From Turnera subulata (lineage: Eukaryota; Streptophyta; Magnoliopsida; Malpighiales; Passifloraceae): DNA of 64,000 bases. A program made the position numbers and the translations under genes. The stretch's first letter is position 1. Each line of letters begins with the position of its first letter. Below are positions 1 through 10,400 of the stretch, one piece after another. The stretch lies in contig JAKUCV010000303.1 in the NCBI GenBank assembly GCA_028386065.3, forward strand, positions 26,964 to 90,963. The letters run 5' to 3'. The notes beneath the pieces are model-generated. The model saw only the letters and a program-made list of their open reading frames with translations. It was not told where the DNA came from and made no database searches.

Positions 1-2316
1 AAAGGGCAGTCAAACCAGGTTTCCCTGGAATGGTCACACCGAAGAAGGGTGTGCTCAATTGATTTGGTCTCTTTATGACATAACTGACAAGTATCACACT
101 CGGTTATGTGTCTCCTTTTGAGACTTTCCACCGTAGGCAAGGCATTACACAGGGCCCTCCATAGAAAGTGCTTTACTTTGGGCAAGGTATTGAGGCTCCA
201 CACAGCATTCCAATTGATATCCAACAACCTAGTTGCTTCTTCGGTGGATGCCTTCCCAAGTAAAATCATGTCGTCGGCAAACATGATATATGAGATAGTA
301 GGGCATGTCGATTTGATTTTAATACCAGAAATAGAGCCCACTGAGACAGCCTTAATTAGTATACTTGACAACACATTCGATACCAAGATAAAGAGATAGG
401 AACTCAGGGGGTCTCCTTGCTGGAGGCCTCGAGAGGGTCTAAACGATGGAAGCCTTCTGCCATTAACCAGGAGTTGACAGCTCACTGTCAATACATATTG
501 CATAATCCACCCTATCCATCTGTTACAAAAGCCAATCTTCCTCAAAACCATCTCCAAGAAATCCCACTCCACGCGATCGTACGCTTTATGCATATCGACT
601 TTGAAGGCCATTTGCAAGTTGGCACTACTCTTGTTGATCCTCATCCCGTGATAGACTTCATGCGCAATAAGAATACTTTCTTGAATGACCTTACCAGGGA
701 CAAAAGCTCCTTGCTCCTCCATAACCAACATCCCGATCAGAGGCTTCAGCCTATTAGTCAAGACTTTTGAAATTACTTTGTAAGTAAAGTTACAGAGCCT
801 AATGGGGCTGAACTCAGACACCTTCTCAGGCCTTGGGACCTTGGGAATTAAGACTATTTTAATAGAATTAAACTGCTTGAACATATACTTGGTCTCAAAA
901 AAAGCTAGTCACTGCTTCAAAAAGATCAACATTGATAGTGTCCCAATAGTGTTGAAAGAAAACACCTGAGAAGTCGTCTGGCCCAGGAGTTCTGAATTTT
1001 CCACGCTGAAAACCAGCCTTCTGAACCTCTTCCATAGAAATCAACCTTGTGAGGGATTCATTCATTTCTGTCGAAACTTTACTGTCAATACTCTTCCAAA
1101 CAGAATTAGGAATGGGTTTGGGTTCAGAGAAGAATAACTTAATAAAGAACTGTTGAAGCTGACACTCGATTAGTTGTTCATCATAAATCCACCTCCTTTG
1201 AGAATTATGAAGCGCAAGAATTTGATTGGCTTGCTTACGTTGAACTGTACTTAGGTGGAAGAACCGCGTATTGCATCTCCAAAGTTAAGCCATCGCACTC
1301 GAGAATGTTGATGCCAATATCTTTCTTCCTCAACCCATAAAACATTGATTTTTGATGACAAATTATTTATTTCTTGCTGAAAAAAAGTATCATATGGCAA
1401 AGATTGAAGGTATTTCATGTGTTGAATTGCACTCTCAACCTTATAATTTGGGATCCCCTTTCTTCAGACCGCAAGGCGACTCCTACAGAAGCGGAGTTTA
1501 GAATTTAAGCGATGCATGTGCGATCCCCTGGCAGTATCCAGCCCAATATTCCTTAATAATCTGGTCGTGTTCCTCCTCCTCAATCTAGTTTGATTCAAAT
1601 TTGAAAGACCCTTTTGGCCGAGATGCCAAACTTTAAGCTGAAGAAGCAGGGGCCTGTGAGCAGATGCAATGAAAGCTTGATGAAAGACTTGTGCTTTATC
1701 AAACATAGTCCTCCAACTGGCATTGGCCAAAGCACGATCAATTCTCTCCTAAATGTGACGAGAGCCTGGCTGGTTATTAGTCCAAGTGTAGAGGCCTCTG
1801 CGAAAACCTAGATCAAGCAGCCCGCATTCATCCATCATACTATTAAAGTCATTGCATTGGGAGTGACTTAGTGGATTCCCACCCAGTTTCTCTGCCTCCT
1901 TAGTCATTGCGTTGAAGTCCCTGATGTAGAGCCAGAGAACGTCATCATCCATAACAAGGTTCCACAACCGCCTCTACACTGCCTCTCGTCTCTCCGCAGC
2001 CGATTCACCATAGACACATGTTAAGTGCCAGGTCCCTCTTCCCAACACATCCTCATTACCAACATCGATCCAGTTTTTAGAACAGATAAGACTTGAACAG
2101 CAATATCATCCATCCACCAAAGGGCCAAGCCCCTTGGATTAACATAGCAACTTTCCTAAAAACCTAGATTCCTCCTAATCCGTTCCATATATCCCTGGTT
2201 TTGCTTAGTCTCAGATGCAAAGACCAAACATGGGCGATACTTTATTATAAGCCTCTGCAAGGCTTGAACTGCCTCTTTCGGCCCAAAGCTGTGATAGTTC
2301 TAGGAGATTAGGCTCA
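1..2316 (-). pseudogene. LINE ORF2: endonuclease, reverse transcriptase, zf-RVT (broken)
   Basis: The likely start is the ATG at 2316-2314 (MSLIS), where the usual Trp of the ISWN motif is replaced by an amber stop. Endonuclease features follow: a P-x-L-V-F-x-S-E-T-K-like segment near 2235 and a DFNA..K..GG segment near 1920, then GLLDLGFR..YTWTN near 1790. Reverse transcriptase motifs are clear: a TPGPDDFSG stretch near 1000, LQQGDPLSSYLF near 415 and the catalytic FADDM at about 285-270. A zf-RVT domain with the LPKVKHFLWRALCNALPT core and C..C...H....C ligands occupies about 205-1. The RT joins zf-RVT directly in frame, so the several hundred residues normally between them are missing. Multiple stops elsewhere make it non-functional. 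Confidence 0.85.
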
Positions 2317-3309
2317 TTGATCGGCGTGTGGCTGTAAGCCAACCACCACCGCTTGTTTATTTGTGAGTGAAGATTCTGAAGGAAAAAAAACCAGAGGAGC
2401 AGTAGGAGGAGTTCCCAGAGAGACGATATTGTCATCCTGCTCAAGGTTCCGGGGGAGGGGGGGAATAGGATGAGAATTAGAAGCACGTGCTTACTATTTA
2501 AGTGAAAGACGAAGCACAGGAGAGGCTCTCACATAAGGAATAATGGGTGTCGACACTTCGCGTTGCATTGGCCCAGCAATAGGGATAAAAGACCTAGGTT
2601 GAGTTGACACACCACCACCAATAGTTCTTGAATGTTTTAGTGATGCCTGCTTGTCTTGGGCTTTCCGTTTTTTTGGAGTAGAGGCGTTATTGGCACACGC
2701 CCTTACATTGGAACTATGTTGGCTTTTTTGACTAGTAAAGACAGACCCAAAATAGATAGTCTTATCTGACCCCGCCAAGACATTGTTCACGTGGTTGTCT
2801 TTACGTGATTGAGAGATAGAAGGGAGATTGTCGCCATTCAATGCCACAGCTGGTTGCTGGCACTCCATGGCACGATTGGTGTTGCTGGCCATAGTCTATG
2901 CACAATTCAAATTCCCTTTTTCTGGTGGTAAGCCATGTATTTATTGCCGTGGGCTGCCAACCACATGGAGGGGCAGGATTTGTGAGCCAGTGTTATCAAC
3001 ACATAGTTGTACCATCTTGTGCACCCTATGACTAGACTCAGGCTAACATGCACATGATCGGAGCATGATATTCGCGCGCCGCCGGAGCAGCCACAGACGA
3101 CACTGGGTCCCCTTTACCTAGAGTAGTCGCCATTTTAGATTTGTTCCTAAGATTGAAAAGCCCTCTGCGGCCATACGATTTAGGAGCACGGAGGTGAGAA
3201 CCATACCCAGCAGGGTGTCTGCCATGATGAATAGCTCTCGCATCCTCAAGGCACTTAGAACAATCCTTTTCCAGAAGCCCAAATTTCCCACCATAATAAC
3301 AAAAGTCAC

Positions 3310-3318
3310 CCAATTCTT
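3310..3318. repeat. MULE target-site duplication, left copy
   Basis: CCAATTCTT, repeated exactly at 4969-4977. Removing the element and one copy restores the LINE ORF1 reading around the zinc knuckle. Confidence 0.9.
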
Positions 3319-4968
3319 GGGTAAATCGCATATATGAGGTCTCTACTATTTCAAAAGTACCTTTTAGGGGTCTGTATTATTTTTTGTCCCTTTTACGGGT
3401 CCATACTCTTATTTTCGGTCCCGGTTAGGGGTCCGGGGCAGCCCCGCGGATGACGTGGACTGCCCGACCCGAAGGTGATGAGCACGCGCTCCTCTTTTGG
3501 TCAGATTGCAGCGCGTGGGATAGTGCACTGTCTACTGTGTCAAGTGGGTCCCATTTTTATATTTTTTTATTGTAAAAATTATTTCTAATTTTTTAATGCA
3601 AATTTCATTTATTAAATTATTTTACAAAATGAAAAAAAAAAAGAAAATCACCACCACCACTACAGACCCAACCCACGACCCTGCCCAACTCTCTCTCCTC
3701 TCCATACCCTACCATAATCCAAAAACCATTAGTGCAGCAGCACCAAAAATCACAACCCCTACTGTCGCCGCCTCCCCCTTGTAGTTCCTCTCTATCGCCG
3801 CCACTCACTCCCTCCCACTCCTCTATCGTTGCCTCCTCCACCCTTGCCTCCACAGTTTACATGCCTCCCCCTCCACACAACATCGTCCCTCCTCCATCAT
3901 CCTACTGCTACTCCTCCTCCCTCTCTTTTCTCCCCTCGTTGTCCTCATTGCCATCACTGTCGTTGTTCCCCTCTCTTCAGACGTGGCGGATCTTGTTTTG
4001 GGTAGGAGATCGGGCCAAGAAAGTGCCGAGGACGGGTGCAGCTGCTCCGGTGGCGGTGGCGCTGGATGTTGTCGAGGAAGACACGTGAAGAGGGTGTCGT
4101 TGACAAAGTGGACAGAGAGGAAGGCGCGTGAAGGGTAGGAGGCGAGGACTTGGTATTCGGCAGTGTGGGTGTCGAGTTTGAGGCTTTGGAAATGAGAGCA
4201 GGCAAAGTCGGTGTGGAGTATAAGAAGGGGATTCAGGCGAGGTGGGGGTGGAGGTTAAGGCGGCGGAGGCAGGAAGCGATAGTGGAGTTGGAGTAAGAGG
4301 AGAGGAAGAGGGAATGGTAGTGGGATGAAGGTTGAAGGTGTGGGGGTACGGTAGAGGAAGGGGTCGAAAGAGGAAAGTGGAAGGTGCGACGACGGCAACG
4401 GTGTTCCTGGTCAGAGCTTCCCGAGCTATGCGGGGAAAGGATGACAAAATTGCTGGATGAGGAAATCGAAGAGGATGAATTGTTTTGGGGTGGCTTTGTT
4501 AGAGGAGGAGGTGGTGGTGGCAGGTTTGATTTGGAGAGTTTGGGATGGTAGAATATTGTTGATGCTGATCGTTCATGTGATGGATTTTTTTAATTTTTTT
4601 CCATTGTTGTTGTTGATCTGGGTTTAATTTCTTTCCTTTTTCTTACCATTTTTGAAATAATTTAATAAATTAAATTTTTATTAAAAAAATTAGAAGTATT
4701 TTTTACAATAAAAAATGCAAAAGTGGGCCCCACATGCCATAATGGACAAAACGTGCGAAACACGCTCCTCACGCGCCACATTCAGACCGAAAATGGGCGC
4801 GTGCTTCTCACCTTTGGGCCGGACAGTCCACGTCATCCACGAGGCTGCCCCGGACCCCTAACCGGGACCGAAAATAATAGTATGGACCCGTAAAAGGGAC
4901 AAAAAATTGTACAGACCCCTAAAAGGTACTTTTGAAACAGTACAGGTCCCATATATGCGATTTACCCC
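3319..4968. mobile_element. Mutator-like element (MULE) with about 320 bp terminal inverted repeats
   Basis: The left end reads GGGTAAATCGCATATATG and the right end is its inverted complement. Similarity between the two arms continues inward to about 3640 and 4650. The flanks CCAATTCTT at 3310-3318 and 4969-4977 are identical (10 bp if the preceding C is counted), the target-site size typical of Mutator elements. There is no transposase, so the element is non-autonomous. The interior is pyrimidine/purine-skewed and contains a host gene fragment at 4401-4488, which makes it a Pack-MULE candidate. The open frames at 3732-4088 (+) and 3977-4447 (-) are low-complexity and not convincing genes. 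Confidence 0.9.
4401..4488 (+). pseudogene. Captured YL1/SWC2 (VPS72-like) exon fragment
   Basis: In frame from 4401 the sequence reads VFLVRASRAMRGK. After a small frameshift near 4437-4440 it reads MTKLLDEEIEEDELFW to 4488. This matches my recollection of the conserved N-terminus of plant YL1/SWC2, the SWR1-complex subunit that handles H2A.Z, which has SRATRGK-R-MTKLL followed by an acidic stretch ending in FW. About 29 residues are recognisable, and the reading continues into glycine-rich sequence without similarity. It lies inside the MULE and is frameshifted, so it is a captured piece and not a gene. Confidence 0.65.
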
Positions 4969-5585
4969 CCAATTCTTCATACTGGAAAACAACAGAGATT
5001 GCCATATCTTCGACTCTATCTTTGGTGATGAACCTAGCTAGCAAAGGCTTATGGATATCAATCCTCACTCTTACTCGGTAAAAGTCAGCCAGAGGATCGA
5101 GTTGTCCGGGGGAAGTTCATACTCTAATACATGAGGAAAAAGAAAACCCAGACGCTTCGCCTTATTGAGTCTCATATAATGGGGGGTAAACCAGAAACTT
5201 GTATCCAAAAGTCAAGACTGTCAAACTTAATGGATTTCAAAACCACATTAGGAGATCACTCATACAAGCAGAGATGCGAACCAGATATATTCCAAGGGGC
5301 ACTTGATAGAATACGTAGCAAATCAACAACTGAGTCAAGTGTAAAGAGGAAAGTGTTATCTTTTACCTCAGAGATACCCATGGTCTTTGACACATTCCAC
5401 GCCATGGTCATAACTTCACCAACCACCTTGGAGCTGAATCTCCTCACGTCAGAAAAGACCTTACCAACCAAAATCGGTTTGGAGGTCTCCAGGTCTGGTT
5501 CCTCATCACCATCAAGATCAAGAATGGGGAAATCCGCCTAGCTATCCTCCTTGGTTTGCTCCTCGCCGGAAGGGTCGGAAGCCAT

Positions 5586-5963
5586 TAAGAAAAGGGAAAA
5601 GGCTCAAACTTCCTCAAAGAACCAAGAAAAGTGAGCAAAGGTCATGAAAAATCAAGAGGGTAGTCCACTCACAAAGAGGGAAATAGGATCTCATCTACTA
5701 GGGAAAATTAGAGAGAGAAATTACTAGTAGTTGTTGTGAGAGAAAAAAGAGAGAGAAGAGAGAGTTACACCCCCAGTACAAACGGTGATTAAGTTGTCAA
5801 AATTCCAAGCCAAGATTGGAGGAACAACAAAGTGGATGTTTTTCTGTCATTTGTAGATGCACAAATCAAGCCAAAATGGACTTTCTTAGTTTATCAGAAA
5901 GGTGGTGTCTTGAGAGAAAAATAAGTGGAGAATTATTAGTGGATAGTTAAATTATCCTTAAAT
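5586..5963. other. Gene-free stretch upstream of LINE ORF1
   Basis: Purine-rich sequence with GAGA tracts around 5708-5768. It may be the 5' untranslated region of the LINE. No open frame or RNA gene is evident. Confidence 0.5.
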
Positions 5964-6710
5964 TCACTAACTCCAAAGAGAAGAGAGCCGTTGGGTTTGT
6001 CCTCTTTTGAAGATTATTGTTGAAGAGGAGAAACAAGAACAAGCCACTATAGATTTGAAGACTTCTAGGAGAGATTTTGTATATGTGCTCATACCAAAAT
6101 TTCACAGCAAGACAAATCTTTTTAGCTTTTAAAAAAAAGTAGCCGTTGCCTCATCCTTGCCCAACTATAAAAGGCAATCATCTTTCTACAAGCAAAAAAT
6201 CAAGGCAAGTCATTGGAATATTTATTAATTCTTTTAAATTTCTCACCAAAATAAGAGTAATACTAATTTATTAGTTTTAGTAATATCTTTATGTATTCAC
6301 TTGATTATAATAAAAATTGCATGTCAATCATTAGTGTTTGGTGGTTTCTCTTAATAAAATAACATATTAATTTATTATTTATAATACTTAGTAAGAGTAT
6401 TTCTATATATTCACTTGATTATAATAAGAACTAAATATCATTCATTGTTATATGATAGTTTTAAACCCACTAACCTCAAAGACAAGAGAGCCGTTGGGTT
6501 TGTCCTCTTTTGAAGATTATTGTTGAAGAGGAGCTACTAGAAGAAACAAAAAGAAGCCACGGTATATTTGAATATAGATATAGATATATGATACATAGAA
6601 ACTACATGTCATTCATTATTGTATGACATGTCGTTTCAATTAAATAAGAGTAAGATATTAATTTATTATTATTATTACTAAGTAGGATTATTTCTGTTTC
6701 TTCACATAGA
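5964..6710. repeat. Interspersed direct repeats
   Basis: A 66 bp segment containing GCCGTTGGGTTTGTCCTC is present at 5964-6030 and again at 6468-6533 with few changes. Between and after these copies a second motif recurs: TATTCACTTGATTATAATAA at about 6294 and 6409, and a related AATAAGAGTAA...ATTTATTA block near 6249, 6355 and 6643. The whole looks like a degraded tandem array. No protein is encoded. Confidence 0.7.
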
Positions 6711-6715
6711 GATGG

Positions 6716-6919
6716 ATGCTCAAGCAGTTATTATTATTACTTGCTAGTCAGTTTGCGTCAATTAATTTTTCCTATGCTCGAAGGTCATGTAATAAGGCAG
6801 CTCATGAACTATGCCATCTTGCTTTTTCTTTTGAGTCGGAACAGTCGTTGTTTTACGCCTTTCCTAGTAGCATCCTTGATGTCACAAGGGCTGATATTGA
6901 TGTAATTCCTTCAAATTAA
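6716..6919 (+). pseudogene. RNase H-like C-terminal fragment of a LINE
   Basis: The frame ends with SYARRSCNKAAHELCHLAF followed by PSSILDVTRADID, which is the tail of the RVT_3 / RNase H domain found in plant LINE polyproteins (R-x-x-N-x-x-A-H-x-L). Only about 65 residues remain, and the catalytic DED part of the fold is absent. It is on the opposite strand from the LINE at 1-5585, so it is a separate fragment. Confidence 0.6.
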
Positions 6920-6994
6920 TCAATATATGCAGCCCAGTTCTAAAAAACAAGGATTATTTCTGTTTTTTTGGGTATTTTGCGTGCTTTTATATAT

Positions 6995-7037
6995 AATAAT
7001 ATAGATATAGATATAGATAGATATAGATAGAGAGAGA
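6995..7037. repeat. GATA-type microsatellite
   Basis: Short runs of ATAGAT and ATAG units. It lies between the RNase H remnant and the PUS3-like promoter. Confidence 0.7.
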
Positions 7038-7247
7038 TTTTTGAATAGAAAATGAAATATAAATTATTTGAGTTGTGGAAAACAAAAAAATTGAATGTAT
7101 TATTCTCGGGTTGAATTGATTTTAATTTTTTAATTTTAATTTTTATATTAATAAAGAACAATTATGTCAATTTACCGACTTCTTTTTTTTTTGGTTCATG
7201 TAGATAGATATATGTAGATTAAAGCTTTCTAAGTTTAATAAAGTTTG

Positions 7248-7255
7248 TATAAATA
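7248..7255 (+). promoter_or_regulatory. Candidate TATA box of the pseudouridine synthase gene
   Basis: TATAAATA lies 148 bp before the start codon at 7403. Transcription would begin near 7280, giving a 5' leader of about 120 nt. This rests on position and motif only. Confidence 0.4.
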
Positions 7256-7402
7256 ATATTTTCCCCATCTTACCGGGGCGATAAAAGAAAAAAAGGAAAA
7301 GAAAGTGGCCTTCGTTTCCACTCTCCTCCGCTAGTAGCAATCAACCAGTAGAGAGAAATATTATTGAAACAACAGCGGACGACTCCCTCCCTGGTTGACG
7401 CC

Positions 7403-10400
7403 ATGTCCGGGTACTATGGAGAAGGAGAAGAAGCTGCAGCAGCAACACCAACAGTATTCAGTTTAAAATCCGAAGTAGCTTCTCTCCGGAACAGAGTGAA
7501 GGTATTTAACTCCTTTTCTCCTACTACTCCGTATATGTTTGTATTCAATTTGTTTCTTCAGCTGATTCTCTAGTGGGAAAAGCAAATCCCCGATTTGATG
7601 CGATCCCTGTCTTGACCAGGACTTGGAGGCTGAGAATGCCAGGTTATCGGCTCAAATATCGAATTGTAGATGCAAATGCGATAAGGTTTAGCCGTTTTTT
7701 TCTTTTTTTTTTTCCAGTTAGGTATTATTTGCACTGGCGGAGCAACAAACCGTCGTCGTATTTAAAATACCTGTTGTGTGCGGTGGCAGATAGAGGAGAA
7801 GCTTGATGCTTCCTCCGTAGAAAATGCAAATGGGGAATGCAACCATAACCCAACCAGTAACAAAGTAAATCAATCCAGAACTAATTCAGGTCTGTCTCTC
7901 TTTTTGGAGTTTAATTGTTTTATTCAATTGCAAATGTGTTGTTATTTTTCCGCTAAAACAAATGTGCTGTTCTTTTTATTATTTAGCTTCCTGTTCATGT
8001 GCCCTGCTTTTCACAACACACACAAGCTCAACGTTATTGTTTATCTGAATTTATGAACGTAGATTATGATGGGAAGTCGATGAATCACCACTCCAGGCGA
8101 TATGTTGCTTTAAAAGTCATGTATTTTGGTCAGAGGTACGTCATTTCTCTACAGCTTCATCATCCATTTGGAGGATGGACGCTCTTTTCTTATTATGCAA
8201 AATGAAAAAAAAAAAAAAAAAAAAAAGAAAGACCAGCCAGCGGTGTATCTTTTCTCCTCTTTAAAAGATAAAGATGGTGACTTTTTCTTTTGCCAGGCTT
8301 AGTCCATGCCAAAAGGCCAACTGAAAGCACAAGGACTAATATAGAATGATACGCGATGCATTGCAGGTTTTACGGTTTTTCTTCGGAGGCACAAATGGAT
8401 CCAACTGTTGAGGTCTGCCTTCTCTCTTTACTCATCTTCAAATTGTATGACTTTGAGTCGATTATGATGCTCTAGGGGAATCTGTTTTTTCTTGCTTTGA
8501 TATTCGGCTCAAGGTTAAGAAAGGAACATTTCTGGATCCTCGCTCCTTAAATATGCAAGATTTAAGGAGCAGGATATCATTTTGTCCTGTTTGATAGGAT
8601 AATATTAGTTAGTAAGTTTAATGCTTAGTTATTATAGCAAGTAAATCTCCTTCTACATTTCAAGTTCTCTTGCAGTCCGAAATTTTCAAAGCTCTTCAAA
8701 AGACCATGCTGTTAATTGGTGACAAGAAGGAAATACAGTACTCAAGATGTGGCAGAACAGATAAAGGAGTTTCTGCTGTTGGGCAAGTAAGTGGGCTACA
8801 AAGAAGAAATCTCCATTTTTTTACTTTACTTTGTGAATGAAGTATGTTCAATTGGCTGGGTATTTAATTGTGAAAAGCTGTACCCTATCTCTGATTTGTT
8901 ATGGGTTTATAAGTTTGTATTCATCCAAGAACTTATGCTTTGTCTAAAATTCTTGGAAGATTTCCATTATTAGCAAGAGGACTACTAGGTTAGTAAAAGT
9001 CTGTTTTCTATCGCTTTCATATTGAGCCACAAAATTAGTTTCTTATGCTCCTCCTTTGAGAACATGTGTCTTGAAGCAAAGGGTATTGAGCTTGTGAAGG
9101 ACTGGCCGGCAGGTGCCCGTAAATTGGTTGTGCAAGTACACGTCGTAGCCTCTAAATGGGATGTGGAGTAGTGGAGCGTTTTTGTGGATGTGAAGTTAAG
9201 AAAGGAATTCTTGTTGACATTAATTGCTTTATTGATGGCAGGGAGGTTATGGTTGGGTTTTTGGAGGTGGATAGTGGGAAAGGAGTCCCCTTTATAAAAG
9301 AGCTCCAAATGAATTTATGGCACTCTTATGTTTTATGGCATCAGGACCATTGAGACACAACTTTTCCCTGCAATTGCTGTTAGGAGCAGCAAGTTGTTTC
9401 TAGGTATCAAAATTATGATGATCATATAACTTGCAGATTCCTTATCATATTACTTATCCTTTTTTTCTCCAATTTCAAGCTTAAAATTTCTGTTAATAGT
9501 GCTATTTTGTGTGCATTTTCTTCTACATAGGTTATAGGAACAGTAATCAGCAATAGATATTGATGTTTAGTGTAGAAAGGGGCAACCCAAAGATGGGAGG
9601 AGAATTCTCTAATATGGGGACTGGGGAGGGCTCGGGAACTGGAAAAACTATTTTCACACAATATTTGTTTTTATGCCATTGGAACTTCATTCTGCTGCTT
9701 TGGCAATTATTGAAGTTTCTTCTTTAATATTTCCCAAATGTTTAATGCAGGTCATTGCTCTATTTTTACGGTCAAAACTCAAGCAAAGTGGTACAAATAA
9801 CAATACTATAGGGCGAATTGTTGAAGAGCAACAAGGTGAGCGCAAACATGTTACTGCTAACTCTTGTCTGGTGAACCTTGGAATTTTGGTCCTCAGCTAT
9901 TAGTGTTCACACATTGATGTTCATTATACAAAACTCTGATAATTGAAAACTCATCTGCATCTAGAGTTATACATTTATGATCTGAACAGGTTTTTTCTTA
10001 TGAGACTACAAGGGTTATATATCACAAATCATTTTAAGTTGTATTTTAAACATTGTCTCTTTTTATTTTCATATGTCTTCATGCCGTAAAATCTTGCATT
10101 TTCTGCCTTTGGTATTAACTTGTTATGTTTTCCTAACTCTTTTTCTTTTTGGTTGTGTGTGCATGCGTTGGGAGTTTGCTTTACTAAAACTAAGAATAGA
10201 GGAGGAAATCATAATGTGCATGTCTCATTTTCACGAAGTTAAACAACATCTGTCAGACTATCACTCTCTATATTTTAAATATTCTATTGTTGGAAATGGT
10301 CTGTGACTATTACCACAGTTGAGGTTTATGCAATATCAAATACACCCACAGCGTAGTTAACTACCTTGTTGAGTATCGGCAAAACTGGTTATGTTTTTGG

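Larger units (their letters stand above)
1..5585 (-). mobile_element. Decayed LINE (non-LTR) retrotransposon, interrupted by a MULE
   Basis: Reading the minus strand gives, in order, a DUF4283-like gag domain, a degenerate zinc knuckle, an endonuclease, a reverse transcriptase and a zf-RVT domain. This is the order of plant L1-type elements. The 5' end lies near the ATG at 5585-5583, and the 3' end is beyond base 1 of the window, so RNase H and the poly-A tail are not seen. Stop codons and frameshifts occur in every domain, so the copy is dead. A 1650 bp element with target duplication sits in ORF1 between 3318 and 4969. No flanking duplication of the LINE itself could be found because only one end is present. 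Confidence 0.85.
2494..5585 (-). pseudogene. LINE ORF1: gag-like protein with DUF4283 and zinc knuckle (split by MULE)
   Basis: Translation from the ATG at 5585 gives MASDPSGEEQTKEDS, then an in-frame stop, then a DUF4283-type stretch (5471-5256) with the family's pattern of a W, DNTFLF and a following APWNISG. The frame resumes beyond the inserted element at 3318, where a degenerate CCHC knuckle (C-Y-Y-G-G-K-F-G-L-L-E-K-D-C) lies near 3290-3250. A basic linker ends at 2494. The protein would bind element RNA. It is broken by the MULE and by point mutations. Confidence 0.75.

Noticed and set aside
3732..4447. Two overlapping open frames on opposite strands inside the MULE
   Set aside because: Ser/Pro/Leu-rich products of a pyrimidine/purine-skewed sequence; only the short YL1-like stretch is convincing.
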